NCBI GenBank assembly: GCA_036309765.1
Contig: JAXJTE010000106.1
Location: 1 to 64,000, forward strand
Direction: 5' to 3'
DNA: 64,000 nt
Source: Caryophanon sp036309765
GTDB taxonomy: Bacteria; Bacillota; Bacilli; Bacillales_A; Planococcaceae
Part shown: positions 1-8,576 of the stretch, piece after piece
Layout of the letters: each line of letters opens with the position of its first letter
Numbering within the stretch: position 1 is the first letter of the stretch
Notes under the pieces: generated by a model
Database searches by the model: none
What the model was told of the DNA's origin: nothing
What the model saw: only the letters and a program-made list of their open reading frames with translations
Made by a program: the position numbers and the translations under genes

Positions 1-654
1 ATCCTCATCCGCAAACAACGCCGAATGTGGCTCATGCTCGGTCACAACGTCAGACATTGTCGCCATGTCGTCATATGCGATGTACGGTGGGTTTGATAAA
101 ATGACGTCAAACTTTTCACCAGCAAGCGGCGCCGTTAAATCACCTAATCGAAACGCAATGTCCGCTTCAAGCGCTGCCGCATTTTTTTTTGCTGTTACGA
201 GTGCTGACTCTGATAAATCGGTCGCTACTACGTCAAGCATCGGCTGCTCAAGCTTCATCGTAATGGCAATCGCACCGCTACCTGTACCGATGTCGGCTAC
301 ACGTAACGCATCGGTGTTAAATAACTTCTTCATGCGAGCGAGTGCGCCGACAATGAGTTCCTCGGTTTCAGGACGCGGAATAAGTACCGATTCATCGACG
401 AAAAATGAGCGGCCATAAAATTCCTCAACACCGGTAATGTACTGCACAGGGCGACCTGTTAGATGCTCGTGTACCATCGCTTCAAACAATTCGATGTGCG
501 CTAGTGGCATCGCGTCGTGCATCGCCATCATCAGTGCGCTGAAATTTTTATTTGTGACATGCTGCATCAATAGGCGAGCTGCTGTTTCCTCACGACCGTG
601 TTCGATGAAAAAAGCAGAAGCCCATTGAAGGACTTCCACATGGGTTTTAGTCAT
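1..654 (-). CDS. prmC: PrmC, release factor glutamine methyltransferase (3' end cut by window)
   Basis: Methylates the Gln of the GGQ motif of peptide release factors, using S-adenosylmethionine. The 218 visible codons run to the window edge without a stop. They carry the family marker IPRPETEEL (residues 92-100), the SAM-binding motif DIGTGSGAIAI (121-131) and the catalytic NPPY (188-191). The C-terminal part lies outside the window. Its ATG overlaps the stop region of prfA by 8 bp, so it is probably translationally coupled to prfA, its substrate; this prfA-prmC pairing is standard in Bacillales. Confidence 0.95.
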   Translation of the reverse strand, partial: MTKTHVEVLQWASAFFIEHGREETAARLLMQHVTNKNFSALMMAMHDAMPLAHIELFEAMVHEHLTGRPVQYITGVEEFYGRSFFVDESVLIPRPETEELIVGALARMKKLFNTDALRVADIGTGSGAIAITMKLEQPMLDVVATDLSESALVTAKKNAAALEADIAFRLGDLTAPLAGEKFDVILSNPPYIAYDDMATMSDVVTEHEPHSALFADED

Positions 655-1723
655 TTTCGTTTAAGCGCTCTAATTTAGAAGCTTGTTCCTCTAAAATTAA
701 TGCGTCGATAATTTCGTCTAGCTTACCTTCGACGATTTGGTCTAGCTTTTGTAGCGTTAAACCAATGCGGTGGTCAGTTACACGGTTTTGTGGATAGTTA
801 TACGTACGAATACGCTCAGAACGGTCACCTGTACCGACTGCTGATTTACGCGTAGAATCGATTTCTGCTTGCGCTTCTGCACGGTGCTTTTCTGCTACAC
901 GCGCAACTAAAATTTTCATCGCTTTGTCGCGGTTTTTCAGCTGAGAACGCTCATCTTGCATCGATACGACAACCCCTGTTGGTAAATGGGTCATACGTAC
1001 AGCTGACATCGTTGTATTTACCGATTGTCCACCTGCACCAGATGATGCGAACGTATCAACACGAATATCTTTTTCGTGAATTTCTACATCTTCTACATGC
1101 ATTTCAGGTAAACATGCAACTGTCGCTGTCGATGTATGAATACGACCTTGTGATTCTGTCGCTGGTACACGTTGTACGCGGTGCGCGCCGTTTTCGAACT
1201 TGAACTTCGAATATGCACCTTGACCATTAATCATGAAAATGACTTCTTTGTAGCCACCAGATGTGTTCGGTGTTGCTTCCATGATGTCGATTTTCCAGCC
1301 TTGTGTTTCTGCATAGCGCGTATACATACGGAATAAATCGCCTGCGAAAATGTTCGCCTCGTCGCCACCTGCTGCACCACGAATCTCCATAATTACGTTT
1401 TTCGAATCATTCGGGTCTTTCGGAATTAATAATACGCGTAAACGTTCCTCTAATTCTTCAATCGTCTTTTTTAATTCGTTAAACTCTTCTTTTACCATTT
1501 CAAGCATGTCAGGGTCTTTTTCTACATCTAACATTTCACGTGCGTCCGCAAATTGCTCTTTCGCTTCTTTGTACTCACGGTATGCTTCTACTGTATTTTG
1601 AATGTCTGATTGCTCTTTTGAATAATCGCGTAATTTCTTCGTATCACTTACGACATCCGGGTCACTTAATAATTCAGTTAAGCGCTCATAACGGTCTTCC
1701 ACCGCTTGTAATCGGTCAAACAT
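647..1723 (-). CDS. prfA: Peptide chain release factor 1
   Basis: Recognises UAA/UAG stop codons and triggers peptide release. The 358-aa length is normal for RF1. It has a coiled N-terminal domain, the PAT tripeptide in RVPATESQGR (the RF1 stop-codon reader, distinguishing it from RF2) and GAGGQ near residue 230, where the Gln is the PrmC methylation target. It is the upstream partner of prmC, with overlapping ends. An inverted-repeat element separates it from tdk upstream. Confidence 0.97.
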   Translation of the reverse strand: MFDRLQAVEDRYERLTELLSDPDVVSDTKKLRDYSKEQSDIQNTVEAYREYKEAKEQFADAREMLDVEKDPDMLEMVKEEFNELKKTIEELEERLRVLLIPKDPNDSKNVIMEIRGAAGGDEANIFAGDLFRMYTRYAETQGWKIDIMEATPNTSGGYKEVIFMINGQGAYSKFKFENGAHRVQRVPATESQGRIHTSTATVACLPEMHVEDVEIHEKDIRVDTFASSGAGGQSVNTTMSAVRMTHLPTGVVVSMQDERSQLKNRDKAMKILVARVAEKHRAEAQAEIDSTRKSAVGTGDRSERIRTYNYPQNRVTDHRIGLTLQKLDQIVEGKLDEIIDALILEEQASKLERLNEND

Positions 1724-1760
1724 ATTATCACCTCTATAAAAATTTTATATGCAGCGCAAT

Positions 1761-1857
1761 TTCGCGCGGGTATATGATTATCCTTGCTCTCTGCGTTGAG
1801 GCAGGCTTTCCGCGGGCGTGGCTTGAGCCGAGGCCCAGAAAAGCGAAACCGCGCGAA
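1761..1857. repeat. G+C-rich palindromic intergenic repeat, copy 1
   Basis: A 9-bp perfect inverted pair, TTCGCGCGG (1761-1769) and CCGCGCGAA (1849-1857), encloses the family core GAGGCAGGCTTTCCGCGGGC (1798-1817) followed by GTGGCTTGAGCC. The same core recurs near 2742, 7585 and, inverted, in the copy at 46057-46267. It lies between prfA and tdk with no coding frame of its own. Confidence 0.75.
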
Positions 1858-1949
1858 GTAAACAGCCGAATAATTAACGAATCAACACATATCATACTTT
1901 AACTTCATTATTATAAAGAAATCATTCGTTTAATGCTACTACAAATGAG

Positions 1950-2522
1950 TTAAAGTGGTGGATTTGCGTGGCATTTACGGCAAACCGGGTAATACGAGTC
2001 GTTGCCGCCGATTTGAATTTGCTCGCCTGTGTAAACGGGGCGCTGCTGTTCATCAACGCGCAAGTTCATCGTCGCCTTCTTTTGGCAAAACCAGCAAATC
2101 GTTTTCATTTCCTCAATTTTGTCCGCATACGTTAATAAATATTGGCTTCCTTCAAATAACTCGTTGCGGAAATCATTTTTCAAGCCAAATGCCATCACTG
2201 GAATATTTAATTCATCAACAATTTGCGTAAATTGTAAAATGTGTTCCTTCTTTACGAACTGCGCTTCATCCACAAGCACACAATACGGCTGTGGCATCGT
2301 TTCCTTCACCACTTCATATACGTTCGTATCCTCATAAATCGCAATGGCGGGCTGGCGCATCCCAACTCGACTTGATACGTAACCAACTTCATCGCGATCA
2401 TCAATGCCTGATGTGAAAATAAGTACAGGTTTATTTTGTTCTTCGTAGTTGTGCGCGACCTTCAAAATTTCAATTGATTTCCCGCTATTCATTGCACCAT
2501 ATTTAAAAAATAATTGCGCCAT
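1950..2522 (-). CDS. tdk: Thymidine kinase
   Basis: Phosphorylates thymidine to dTMP in the salvage pathway. The 190-aa product has a P-loop GAMNSGKS at residues 9-16, the DEAQF nucleotide-binding acid pair, and CWFC and CRKC pairs for structural zinc. The N-terminus (MAQLFFKYG) resembles the E. coli/lactic-acid type rather than the B. subtilis type. I chose the ATG at 2522 because GGAGG lies just upstream of it; an in-frame ATG 18 bases earlier reads through that ribosome binding site. It sits in the usual rpmE-tdk-prfA order. Confidence 0.95.
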   Translation of the reverse strand: MAQLFFKYGAMNSGKSIEILKVAHNYEEQNKPVLIFTSGIDDRDEVGYVSSRVGMRQPAIAIYEDTNVYEVVKETMPQPYCVLVDEAQFVKKEHILQFTQIVDELNIPVMAFGLKNDFRNELFEGSQYLLTYADKIEEMKTICWFCQKKATMNLRVDEQQRPVYTGEQIQIGGNDSYYPVCRKCHANPPL

Positions 2523-2612
2523 TTTGTTTTCCTCCGCCATATTCAATAATGTGTCGCATCGTTATTATTCAACAATATCAAGCATGTTGACCAGTTAATT
2601 GGAAGGAACGTA

Positions 2613-2634
2613 TTGCGGCTCGCGTTCCTGGGGC
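2613..2634. repeat. Fragment of the palindromic repeat family
   Basis: A 22-bp stretch, starting TTGCGGCTCGCG and ending CCTGGGGC, is identical to the reverse complement of 33655-33676, the right arm of the repeat downstream of speB. It is probably a decayed arm of the same element family. The surrounding 2523-2725 holds no gene. Confidence 0.6.
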
Positions 2635-2725
2635 TCGCCGCACGCTCCTTGCCACTGATATACAGTCTTTATTTCAGCTTTGTTGCTAGAAATCATGAAT
2701 TGCACTGTATAAAAATGGCTCTTCA

Positions 2726-2842
2726 CCATAACTTAGGGTGGCTTTCCACGGGCGTGGCTCGAGCCTGTAGTCTCACGCTCTTCCCACAAGAGTGCGCCTC
2801 TCATTTCAAGCAACCTGTACGCATCAACCCCAGCTTACGGTG
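2726..2842. repeat. G+C-rich palindromic intergenic repeat, copy 2
   Basis: The outer arms CACCATAACTTAGGG (2726-2740) and CCCCAGCTTACGGTG (2828-2842) are imperfectly inverted (11 of 15). Inside lies GGCTTTCCACGGGCGTGGCT, and the tail TTTCAAGCAACC is shared with the copy at 7556-7686. The interior runs parallel to that copy over about 100 bp, so both are one family. Confidence 0.75.
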
Positions 2843-2870
2843 ATAAACCAAATAAATTAACAAAACAAAA

Positions 2871-2896
2871 TGCCAGCCAAGAGAACTTGGCTGGCA
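2871..2896 (-). terminator. Rho-independent terminator of rpmE
   Basis: An 11-bp perfect stem TGCCAGCCAAG/CTTGGCTGGCA with a 4-nt loop is followed, on the minus strand, by TTTTGTTTTG. It lies 17 bp downstream of the rpmE stop. Confidence 0.9.
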
Positions 2897-2912
2897 TTGT
2901 TGTAACAAATAA

Positions 2913-3119
2913 TTAGTCTTCTTTAAGACCGTATTTTTTGTTGAAACGATCTACGCGGCCATCAGCAGCAGCGAATTTTTGACGTCCAGTGTAGAATGGG
3001 TGACATTCGTTACAGAACTCAACAGAGATTTTTTCTTTAACTGAACCAGTTTCGAAAGTGTTACCGCAAGAACACACTACAGTTGCAGTTTTGTAATCTG
3101 GGTGGATACCTTGTTTCAT
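2913..3119 (-). CDS. rpmE: 50S ribosomal protein L31 (zinc form)
   Basis: Large-subunit ribosomal protein of 68 aa. Cys16, Cys18, Cys36 and Cys39 form the zinc site that marks the C+ RpmE type rather than the zinc-free YtiA type. The start MKQGIHPDY is preceded by AGAGGAG; an upstream in-frame extension lacks such a site. It lies between rho and tdk, as in other Bacillales, and has its own terminator. Confidence 0.96.
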   Translation of the reverse strand: MKQGIHPDYKTATVVCSCGNTFETGSVKEKISVEFCNECHPFYTGRQKFAAADGRVDRFNKKYGLKED

Positions 3120-3293
3120 ATTCGTTTTCTCCTCTCGCCCTGAGCCATCTAGCACAGAGTATTTTCGATCTGTACCTTACATAGCCCGAATATATCACTA
3201 CGCTTAACACGTAATGCTTAAAGATCGACTATATATGTACACGATACATACCTAAAATATATTATCATATGTTTTTTTGTTACGCAACCAATT

Positions 3294-4577
3294 TTATAGC
3301 AAGCCTTTGCCATTCGTTGCTTTTTTCATGCCTTCATTTAGCTTTTCGAAAAACTCGGCGTTCGTTTCTGTCGTGCGCAGCTTGCGAATGAAGCGCTCTG
3401 CAAAATCATGCGTATCTGAGAACGTTTTGCGAATGGCCCATAGCTTTTCTAAATCTTCTGCTGGAATTAATAGCTCCTCTTTACGCGTACCTGAGCGACG
3501 AATATCGATCGCTGGGAAAATACGGCGCTCCGATAATGCGCGGTCTAAATGCAACTCTAAGTTACCTGTACCTTTAAATTCCTCGTAAATAACTTCATCC
3601 ATGCGCGAGCCTGTATCAACAAGCGCCGTCGCTAAAATCGTTAAGCTACCGCCTTCTTCAATGTTACGTGCTGAGCCGAAGAAACGCTTTGGACGGTGGA
3701 ATGCCGCTGGGTCAATACCACCTGACAGCGTACGACCACTTGGCGGAATAATTAAGTTGTATGCGCGTGCTAAACGTGTAATCGAATCCATTAAAATGAT
3801 GACGTCACGCTTATGCTCGACTAATCGACGTGCACGCTCTAATACCATTTCAGCTACTTTCACATGGTTTTCTGGCACTTCATCAAATGTTGACGACACA
3901 ACGTCCGCGTTTACCGAACGTTCAATATCCGTTACTTCCTCTGGGCGCTCATCAATTAATAGCACGATTAGCTCGGCATCTGGATAATTTGTCGTAATCG
4001 CATTCGCAACCTCTTTTAGTAAAGACGTTTTCCCGGCTTTTGGTGGCGCGACAATTAAACCACGCTGCCCGAAACCAACTGGTGCAATTAAATCCATGAT
4101 GCGTGTTGATACGTTACCTTTTGTTGTCTCCAGCTTCATATGACGGTCTGGATAAAGCGGCGTTAATGCAGGGAAATGGACGCGCTCCTTGGCCACAACT
4201 GGATCTTCTCCGTTTACCGCATCTACTTGTAACAAGCCATAATAACGCTCATTTTCTTTCGGCGGGCGCACTTTTCCTGTTACTTTATCGCCGTTACGTA
4301 AATCGAACTTACGAATTTGTGAAGCCGAAATGTAAATATCCTCTTTGCTTGGTGAATAGTTAATCGGGCGTAAAAAACCGTAACCCTCACTTTGAATAAT
4401 TTCAAGTACGCCTTCCATAAAGAAATAACCTTCTGATTCTGAACGCGCTTTTAAAATCGCAAAAATTAATTCTTTTTTCGTTAGCTTACTGTAATACGAC
4501 ACTTTAAATTGCTTTGCTAAACCGTAAAGTTCCTTCAGTGTCTTTGTTTCTAGTTGTGCAATTGTCATCGTTGACAT
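3294..4577 (-). CDS. rho: Transcription termination factor Rho
   Basis: Hexameric RNA helicase that ends transcription at Rho-dependent sites. The product is 427 aa: an N-terminal Rho-N helix region (TIAQLETKTLKELYGLAK), a cold-shock-type RNA-binding domain (GVLEIIQSEGYGFLRP), then the ATPase with Walker A APPKAGKTS and Walker B VIILMDSITR. ATG at 4577 has GGAG 8 nt upstream; an in-frame TTG two codons earlier is too close to that site. The unusual upstream sequence up to glpX is described separately. Confidence 0.96.
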   Translation of the reverse strand: MSTMTIAQLETKTLKELYGLAKQFKVSYYSKLTKKELIFAILKARSESEGYFFMEGVLEIIQSEGYGFLRPINYSPSKEDIYISASQIRKFDLRNGDKVTGKVRPPKENERYYGLLQVDAVNGEDPVVAKERVHFPALTPLYPDRHMKLETTKGNVSTRIMDLIAPVGFGQRGLIVAPPKAGKTSLLKEVANAITTNYPDAELIVLLIDERPEEVTDIERSVNADVVSSTFDEVPENHVKVAEMVLERARRLVEHKRDVIILMDSITRLARAYNLIIPPSGRTLSGGIDPAAFHRPKRFFGSARNIEEGGSLTILATALVDTGSRMDEVIYEEFKGTGNLELHLDRALSERRIFPAIDIRRSGTRKEELLIPAEDLEKLWAIRKTFSDTHDFAERFIRKLRTTETNAEFFEKLNEGMKKATNGKGLL

Positions 4578-4776
4578 TGGCAAGACTCCAGTCTATATAA
4601 TTTTTCTATTTGTGGTTAAATGAAATGCGTGCGGTGAGTCATTGTAGGAAAAAAACGAAGTCAACATGTTACGTATCGTTAGTATTATAACAAATATCCT
4701 AAATAATAGTTATATTATTTCTTAAGTATCCGGTTACAGATGACTACGCAAATGTAAGTAATTTACGCATCACAAA

Positions 4777-4952
4777 ACGAAAACAAAGCCCAATCAAATG
4801 GAGGGCACTGAAAAAGTCGATTTACGCTAATTCTTTTAGTATAAATCGACTTTTATTACATAGGAAAACGCGGAATTCAAAGTTAATTACAATGAATTTC
4901 CGCGTTTTTTAGTTTTTCAGCAGCCTCATCAAATGTCGGGCTTTGTTTTCGT
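4777..4952 (-). terminator. glpX terminator split by a small inserted element
   Basis: The arms ACGAAAACAAAGCCC (4777-4791) and GGGCTTTGTTTTCGT (4938-4952) are perfectly complementary over 15 bp. With the 127-bp insert and one copy of its duplication removed, they would enclose an 11-nt loop and form a conventional terminator just downstream of the glpX stop, with a U-rich 3' flank on the minus strand. The insertion lies in the loop. Confidence 0.8.
4801..4927. mobile_element. MITE-like element with 8-bp target duplication
   Basis: The ends GAGGGCACTGAAAAA and (inverted) GAGGCTGCTGAAAAA match at 12 of 15 positions. The direct repeat ATCAAATG flanks the element exactly (4793-4800 and 4928-4935). 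Inside are two strong hairpins, AAAAGTCGATTTA/TAAATCGACTTTT (4812-4853) and CGCGGAATTC/GAATTTCCGCG. At 127 bp it encodes nothing. The combination of terminal inverted repeats, target duplication and no gene fits a miniature inverted-repeat transposable element. The parent IS family cannot be named from the sequence alone. Confidence 0.8.
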
Positions 4953-4967
4953 ACAAAATGCGTTGTT

Positions 4968-5927
4968 TTATTCAATCACTGGTTTTTTATCTAAGCTGTG
5001 ACGACCTTCGATAAAACGAACTGTACCTGATTTTGCACGCATAACAACAGAGTGAGTTAAGCAATGACCTGCTTTAAATTGCACGCCGCGTAATAGCTCG
5101 CTATCTGTTACGCCTGTCGCTGCAAAAATCGCGTCATCACCTTTCACTAAATCGTTTAACGTTAATACTTCGTTTACGTCAATGCCCATATCTTTACAAC
5201 GTTGTAGTTGTTCTTCGTCCTCTGGTACTAAACGTGCTTGGAAGTCGCCGCCTAAGCATTTTAATGCCGCTGCTGCGATTACGCCTTCTGGTGCGCCGCC
5301 TGTGCCAAACATAATATCAATCCCTGTTTCGTCAAATGCTGTGTTGATCGCAGCACCTACGTCACCGTCTTGAATGAATTTAATGCGCGCGCCCGCTTCA
5401 CGAATTTCATCAACGATATGCTGATGACGTTCGCGGTCTAATAACGTCGCTACAACATCACCGATATCTTTATTTTTTGCTTTTGCTACGGCTAAAAGGT
5501 TCGCTGTAACAGATGCTTCAATACTTACTTTACCAGCTGCTTCAGGCCCAACTGCTAACTTTTCCATATACATATCTGGTGCGTTTAGCAAGTTCCCTCG
5601 GTCTGCAATGGCAAGTACAGTCATCGCACCGTTCGTTCCTTTTGCGACGATGTTTGTACCTTCAAGTGGGTCAACAGCGATATCTACTTCCGGACCACCG
5701 TTACGTAATCCTAGCTCTTCGCCGATATATAACATCGGTGCTTCGTCCATTTCACCTTCACCGATTACAACACGCCCGTGCATTGGAATAGTATCGAACA
5801 TTTGGCGCATCGCTGTTGTTGCTGCGTCATCCGCTTCATTTTTTAACCCGCGTCCCATCCACTTTGCTGAGCTGATTGCAGCTGACTCTGTAACACGTAC
5901 GACTTCCATCGATAAACTACGTTCCAT
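4968..5927 (-). CDS. glpX: Class II fructose-1,6-bisphosphatase
   Basis: Hydrolyses fructose 1,6-bisphosphate to fructose 6-phosphate in gluconeogenesis. The 319-aa product carries GEGEMDEAPMLY and the metal/phosphate motif DPLEGTN typical of GlpX. The start MERSLSM is the family start and follows AGGAGG; an 18-codon upstream in-frame extension was rejected. It is probably co-transcribed with murA (108 bp gap). Its terminator carries the inserted element described above. Confidence 0.95.
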   Translation of the reverse strand: MERSLSMEVVRVTESAAISSAKWMGRGLKNEADDAATTAMRQMFDTIPMHGRVVIGEGEMDEAPMLYIGEELGLRNGGPEVDIAVDPLEGTNIVAKGTNGAMTVLAIADRGNLLNAPDMYMEKLAVGPEAAGKVSIEASVTANLLAVAKAKNKDIGDVVATLLDRERHQHIVDEIREAGARIKFIQDGDVGAAINTAFDETGIDIMFGTGGAPEGVIAAAALKCLGGDFQARLVPEDEEQLQRCKDMGIDVNEVLTLNDLVKGDDAIFAATGVTDSELLRGVQFKAGHCLTHSVVMRAKSGTVRFIEGRHSLDKKPVIE

Positions 5928-6035
5928 TTTGTTTCCTGCCTCCTGTTGTTTTGCATTTTTTTGCAAAACGATTATCGCCATTCATTTTAACATACTAATC
6001 TGTAATTGTTGCATACTATTTGAAAATTAGCACGA

Positions 6036-7307
6036 TTAATTCGCCGATGCTGGTGTAATTGTTTCCTTGCGAATTTCTGCGCCAAGTGCGTTTAATTTTT
6101 CTACGATATCGCTATAGCCACGCTCTACGTGATAAATGTCGTGAATTTCTGTTTCACCTTCTGCAAGTAAACCAGCAATTACAAGTGCTGCACCTGCGCG
6201 TAAATCACTCGCTGTTACCGTTGAGCCGTGCAGTTCAGTCGGACCCGTTAAAATCGCTGTATTACCTTCTACACGCGCAACCGCATTCATGCGACGTAAT
6301 TCATCAATATGCTTAAAGCGCGCCGAATAAATTGTATCCGTCACTTTTGATGATCCTTCTGCTTGTGTCATTAATACGCAAAGCGGCTGCTGAATGTCCG
6401 TTGCTAGCCCTGGATACACAAGTGTTTTCACATCCACCGCGTGCAGCGTTTCACTTTTTGGAATGAAAATCGATTCCTCATCCTCTTGCACTTTTACACC
6501 CATTTCACGAAGCTTTGCCGTTACAGCTTCTAAATGGAATGGAATGACGTTATCGACTTGAATACCATCACCAATTGCAGCAGCCATAATCATATATGTT
6601 GCCGCTTCAATGCGGTCAGGAATAACCGTATGCTCTGCGCCGTGTAATTCATCAACACCATCAATACGAATAACACTCGTACCTGCACCTTTAATTTTTG
6701 CGCCCATGTTCGATAACAGGGTCGCCACATCGACAATTTCAGGCTCTTTTGCGGCATTTTCAATGATTGTTTGCCCTTTTGCACGAACAGCCGCAAGCAT
6801 GATGTTAATCGTTGCGCCGACACTCGCTACATCTAAGTAAATTTTCGCACCCTTTAGCTCATCAGCACGTAAATAAATCGCACCGTGCTCGTTCGTTACT
6901 TTTGCGCCAAGTGCTTCAAAACCTTTTATATGTTGGTCAATTGGACGCGGCCCTAAAAAACAGCCCCCTGGTAAGCCGACAACCGCACGTTTAAAACGCC
7001 CAAGCATCGCACCCATTAAATAATACGACGCACGCATTTTTTTCACGTTGCCGTTTGGTAATGGCATTGCTTCCATATTCGTTGGATCGACCGTCATTTT
7101 ACCATTATCAAACGTTACTGTACCGCCGATTTCTTCCATTAATAATTTTAGCGTCAGCACGTCCGAAATTTCTGGTAAACCATCAATCGTTACAGGTGAA
7201 TCTGCTAAAATCGTTGCTGGAATTAATGCTACTGCGCTGTTTTTTGCACCACTTACTTTAATGTTGCCTTTTAAGCGATTACCGCCTTTAATTTTATAAA
7301 CTTCCAT
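6036..7307 (-). CDS. murA: UDP-N-acetylglucosamine 1-carboxyvinyltransferase
   Basis: Catalyses the first committed step of peptidoglycan synthesis, adding enolpyruvate from PEP to UDP-GlcNAc. The 423-aa length is normal. K22 N23 (GAKNSA) and catalytic Cys116 in PGGCFLGPRP, the fosfomycin target, are present. GAGGAG precedes the ATG. Bacillales usually have two paralogues; the position beside tal and fba matches murAB (murZ) of B. subtilis. The second paralogue is not in this window. Confidence 0.95.
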   Translation of the reverse strand: MEVYKIKGGNRLKGNIKVSGAKNSAVALIPATILADSPVTIDGLPEISDVLTLKLLMEEIGGTVTFDNGKMTVDPTNMEAMPLPNGNVKKMRASYYLMGAMLGRFKRAVVGLPGGCFLGPRPIDQHIKGFEALGAKVTNEHGAIYLRADELKGAKIYLDVASVGATINIMLAAVRAKGQTIIENAAKEPEIVDVATLLSNMGAKIKGAGTSVIRIDGVDELHGAEHTVIPDRIEAATYMIMAAAIGDGIQVDNVIPFHLEAVTAKLREMGVKVQEDEESIFIPKSETLHAVDVKTLVYPGLATDIQQPLCVLMTQAEGSSKVTDTIYSARFKHIDELRRMNAVARVEGNTAILTGPTELHGSTVTASDLRAGAALVIAGLLAEGETEIHDIYHVERGYSDIVEKLNALGAEIRKETITPASAN

Positions 7308-7555
7308 TATTTATATTCTCCTCATTATATGGAAAAATCCGTCTGTTTTTTTATATTCACGAAAACTAACTATCATTTTATGTGCTAAGCATCCTTTTTG
7401 CATCGATGCTTTTTTATGCGTTTATGTCATGAACTAAGCGCATAAAAAAACAAGCAAAAAACATATAATGACGTATTTGAACAGACCAATCCGCCCAAAT
7501 ACGTCTTGTGTATCGCTGCACCATTTTAATGGCAAGCAGTGAAAACGTTTCTTTT

Positions 7556-7686
7556 GTTGATTCGTTAAAAGTTGCTTTTCACATCGAGGCAGGCTTTCCG
7601 CGGGCGTGGCATGAGCCTGTAGTCTCATGCTCACGCTTTTCCCGCAGGAGTCCGCCTCTTGTTTCAAGCAACCTATATGCGTCAAC
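7556..7686. repeat. G+C-rich palindromic intergenic repeat, copy 3
   Basis: The inverted ends are GTTGA-n10-GTTGCTT (7556-7577) and AAGCAAC-n9-TCAAC (7666-7686). Inside is the core GAGGCAGGCTTTCCGCGGGC followed by CCCGCAGGAGTCCGCCTC, which itself folds back on the core. It is the best-preserved copy in the murA-tal gap. The rest of that gap (7308-7555) shows no gene. Confidence 0.8.
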
Positions 7687-7734
7687 CCTAGCTTGTAGCG
7701 ATGAACGATAAAATGTGAACGAACACATTTTTCA

Positions 7735-8385
7735 TTACTTACTTTCGCGCTTGCTCCAGTCAGCTAAAAAGCCTTCAATCCCTTTGTCTGTTAACGGGTG
7801 GTGGAATAATTGCTTTAACACTTTGTACGGTGTTGTCGCAATATGCGCACCTGCTAATGCCGCTGCTTGAATGTGCTGTGGGTGACGAATTGATGCTGCG
7901 ATAATTTGCGTATCGATATTGTGTACCGCAAAAATTTGGGCAATTGTCGCAATTAATTCTGCGCCGTCTTGACCGATATCATCTAAACGACCGATAAATG
8001 GTGATACGTACGTTGCGCCTGCACGTGCAGCCATTAACGCTTGGTTCGCTGAGAAAATTAACGTAACATTCGTTTCAATGCCTTTGTTCGCAAAATGACG
8101 GCAAGCCTCTAAGCCAGCTGGTGTCATCGGTAGCTTAACTGTAATGTTTGGGTGAATTTTTGCAAGCTCTTCACCTTCTTCAATCATACCTTTTGCTTCA
8201 AGCGAAATGACTTCACCAGAAACTGAACCATCCACTAAATTTGCAATTTCACGTAAGCGGTCGTGGAAATCCACACCTGGCTCTTTTGCAACTAGTGATG
8301 GGTTCGTTGTTACACCTGATAAAATTCCCCAAGCATGTGCTTCTTTAATTTCATCAAAGTTTGCTGTATCGATAAAAAATTTCAT
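7735..8385 (-). CDS. tal: Fructose-6-phosphate aldolase / transaldolase-like protein
   Basis: Short transaldolase-family enzyme of 216 aa, the size of FsaA/TalC-type proteins. The Schiff-base Lys84 lies in ITVKLPMTP and the N-terminal FIDTANFDEI is the family signature. In Bacillales this gene (ywjH) sits between murAB and fba, as here. Whether its main activity is transaldolase or F6P aldolase cannot be decided from sequence. GGAGG precedes ATG at 8385. Confidence 0.9.
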   Translation of the reverse strand: MKFFIDTANFDEIKEAHAWGILSGVTTNPSLVAKEPGVDFHDRLREIANLVDGSVSGEVISLEAKGMIEEGEELAKIHPNITVKLPMTPAGLEACRHFANKGIETNVTLIFSANQALMAARAGATYVSPFIGRLDDIGQDGAELIATIAQIFAVHNIDTQIIAASIRHPQHIQAAALAGAHIATTPYKVLKQLFHHPLTDKGIEGFLADWSKRESK

Positions 8386-8515
8386 CGCGGTTTTCCTCCA
8401 AAAAAATGTATCATCATACCTTAACATTTGAACGCTTTACCATCATGAACGGTTGCTTCCGCTATGCGCCGACTTTTAGGTATGAATCCAACATCTGTCT
8501 ATTTTACTGCTCTTT

Positions 8516-8551
8516 AAAATAGGAGAAGCAGCTTGACGCTTCTTCCCCTAT
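8516..8551 (-). terminator. Terminator downstream of fba
   Basis: On the minus strand, ATAGGGGAAGAAGC pairs with GCTTCTCCTAT around an 8-nt loop and is followed by TTTT. It lies 25 bp past the fba stop and would separate fba from tal. Confidence 0.7.
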
Positions 8552-8576
8552 CACAACTTTGTATACGCTACGGATA

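Noticed and set aside
2613..2843. Plus-strand open frame of 76 codons
   Set aside because: It runs through the palindromic repeat, lacks a ribosome site and has no recognisable protein features.
4812..4907. Two hairpins as independent regulatory RNA upstream of rho
   Set aside because: Both lie inside the bounded element with target duplications, so they are better explained as parts of the inserted element than as a rho leader.
7388..7417. Terminator-like hairpin AAGCATC/GATGCTT with a T-run on the plus strand
   Set aside because: No plus-strand gene ends here and the minus strand has no T-run after it, so a terminator role is unsupported.
7508..7711. Plus-strand open frame of 67 codons
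   Set aside because: It is repeat DNA of the same family; its similarity to the frame near 1540-1902 comes from the repeat core, not from protein conservation.
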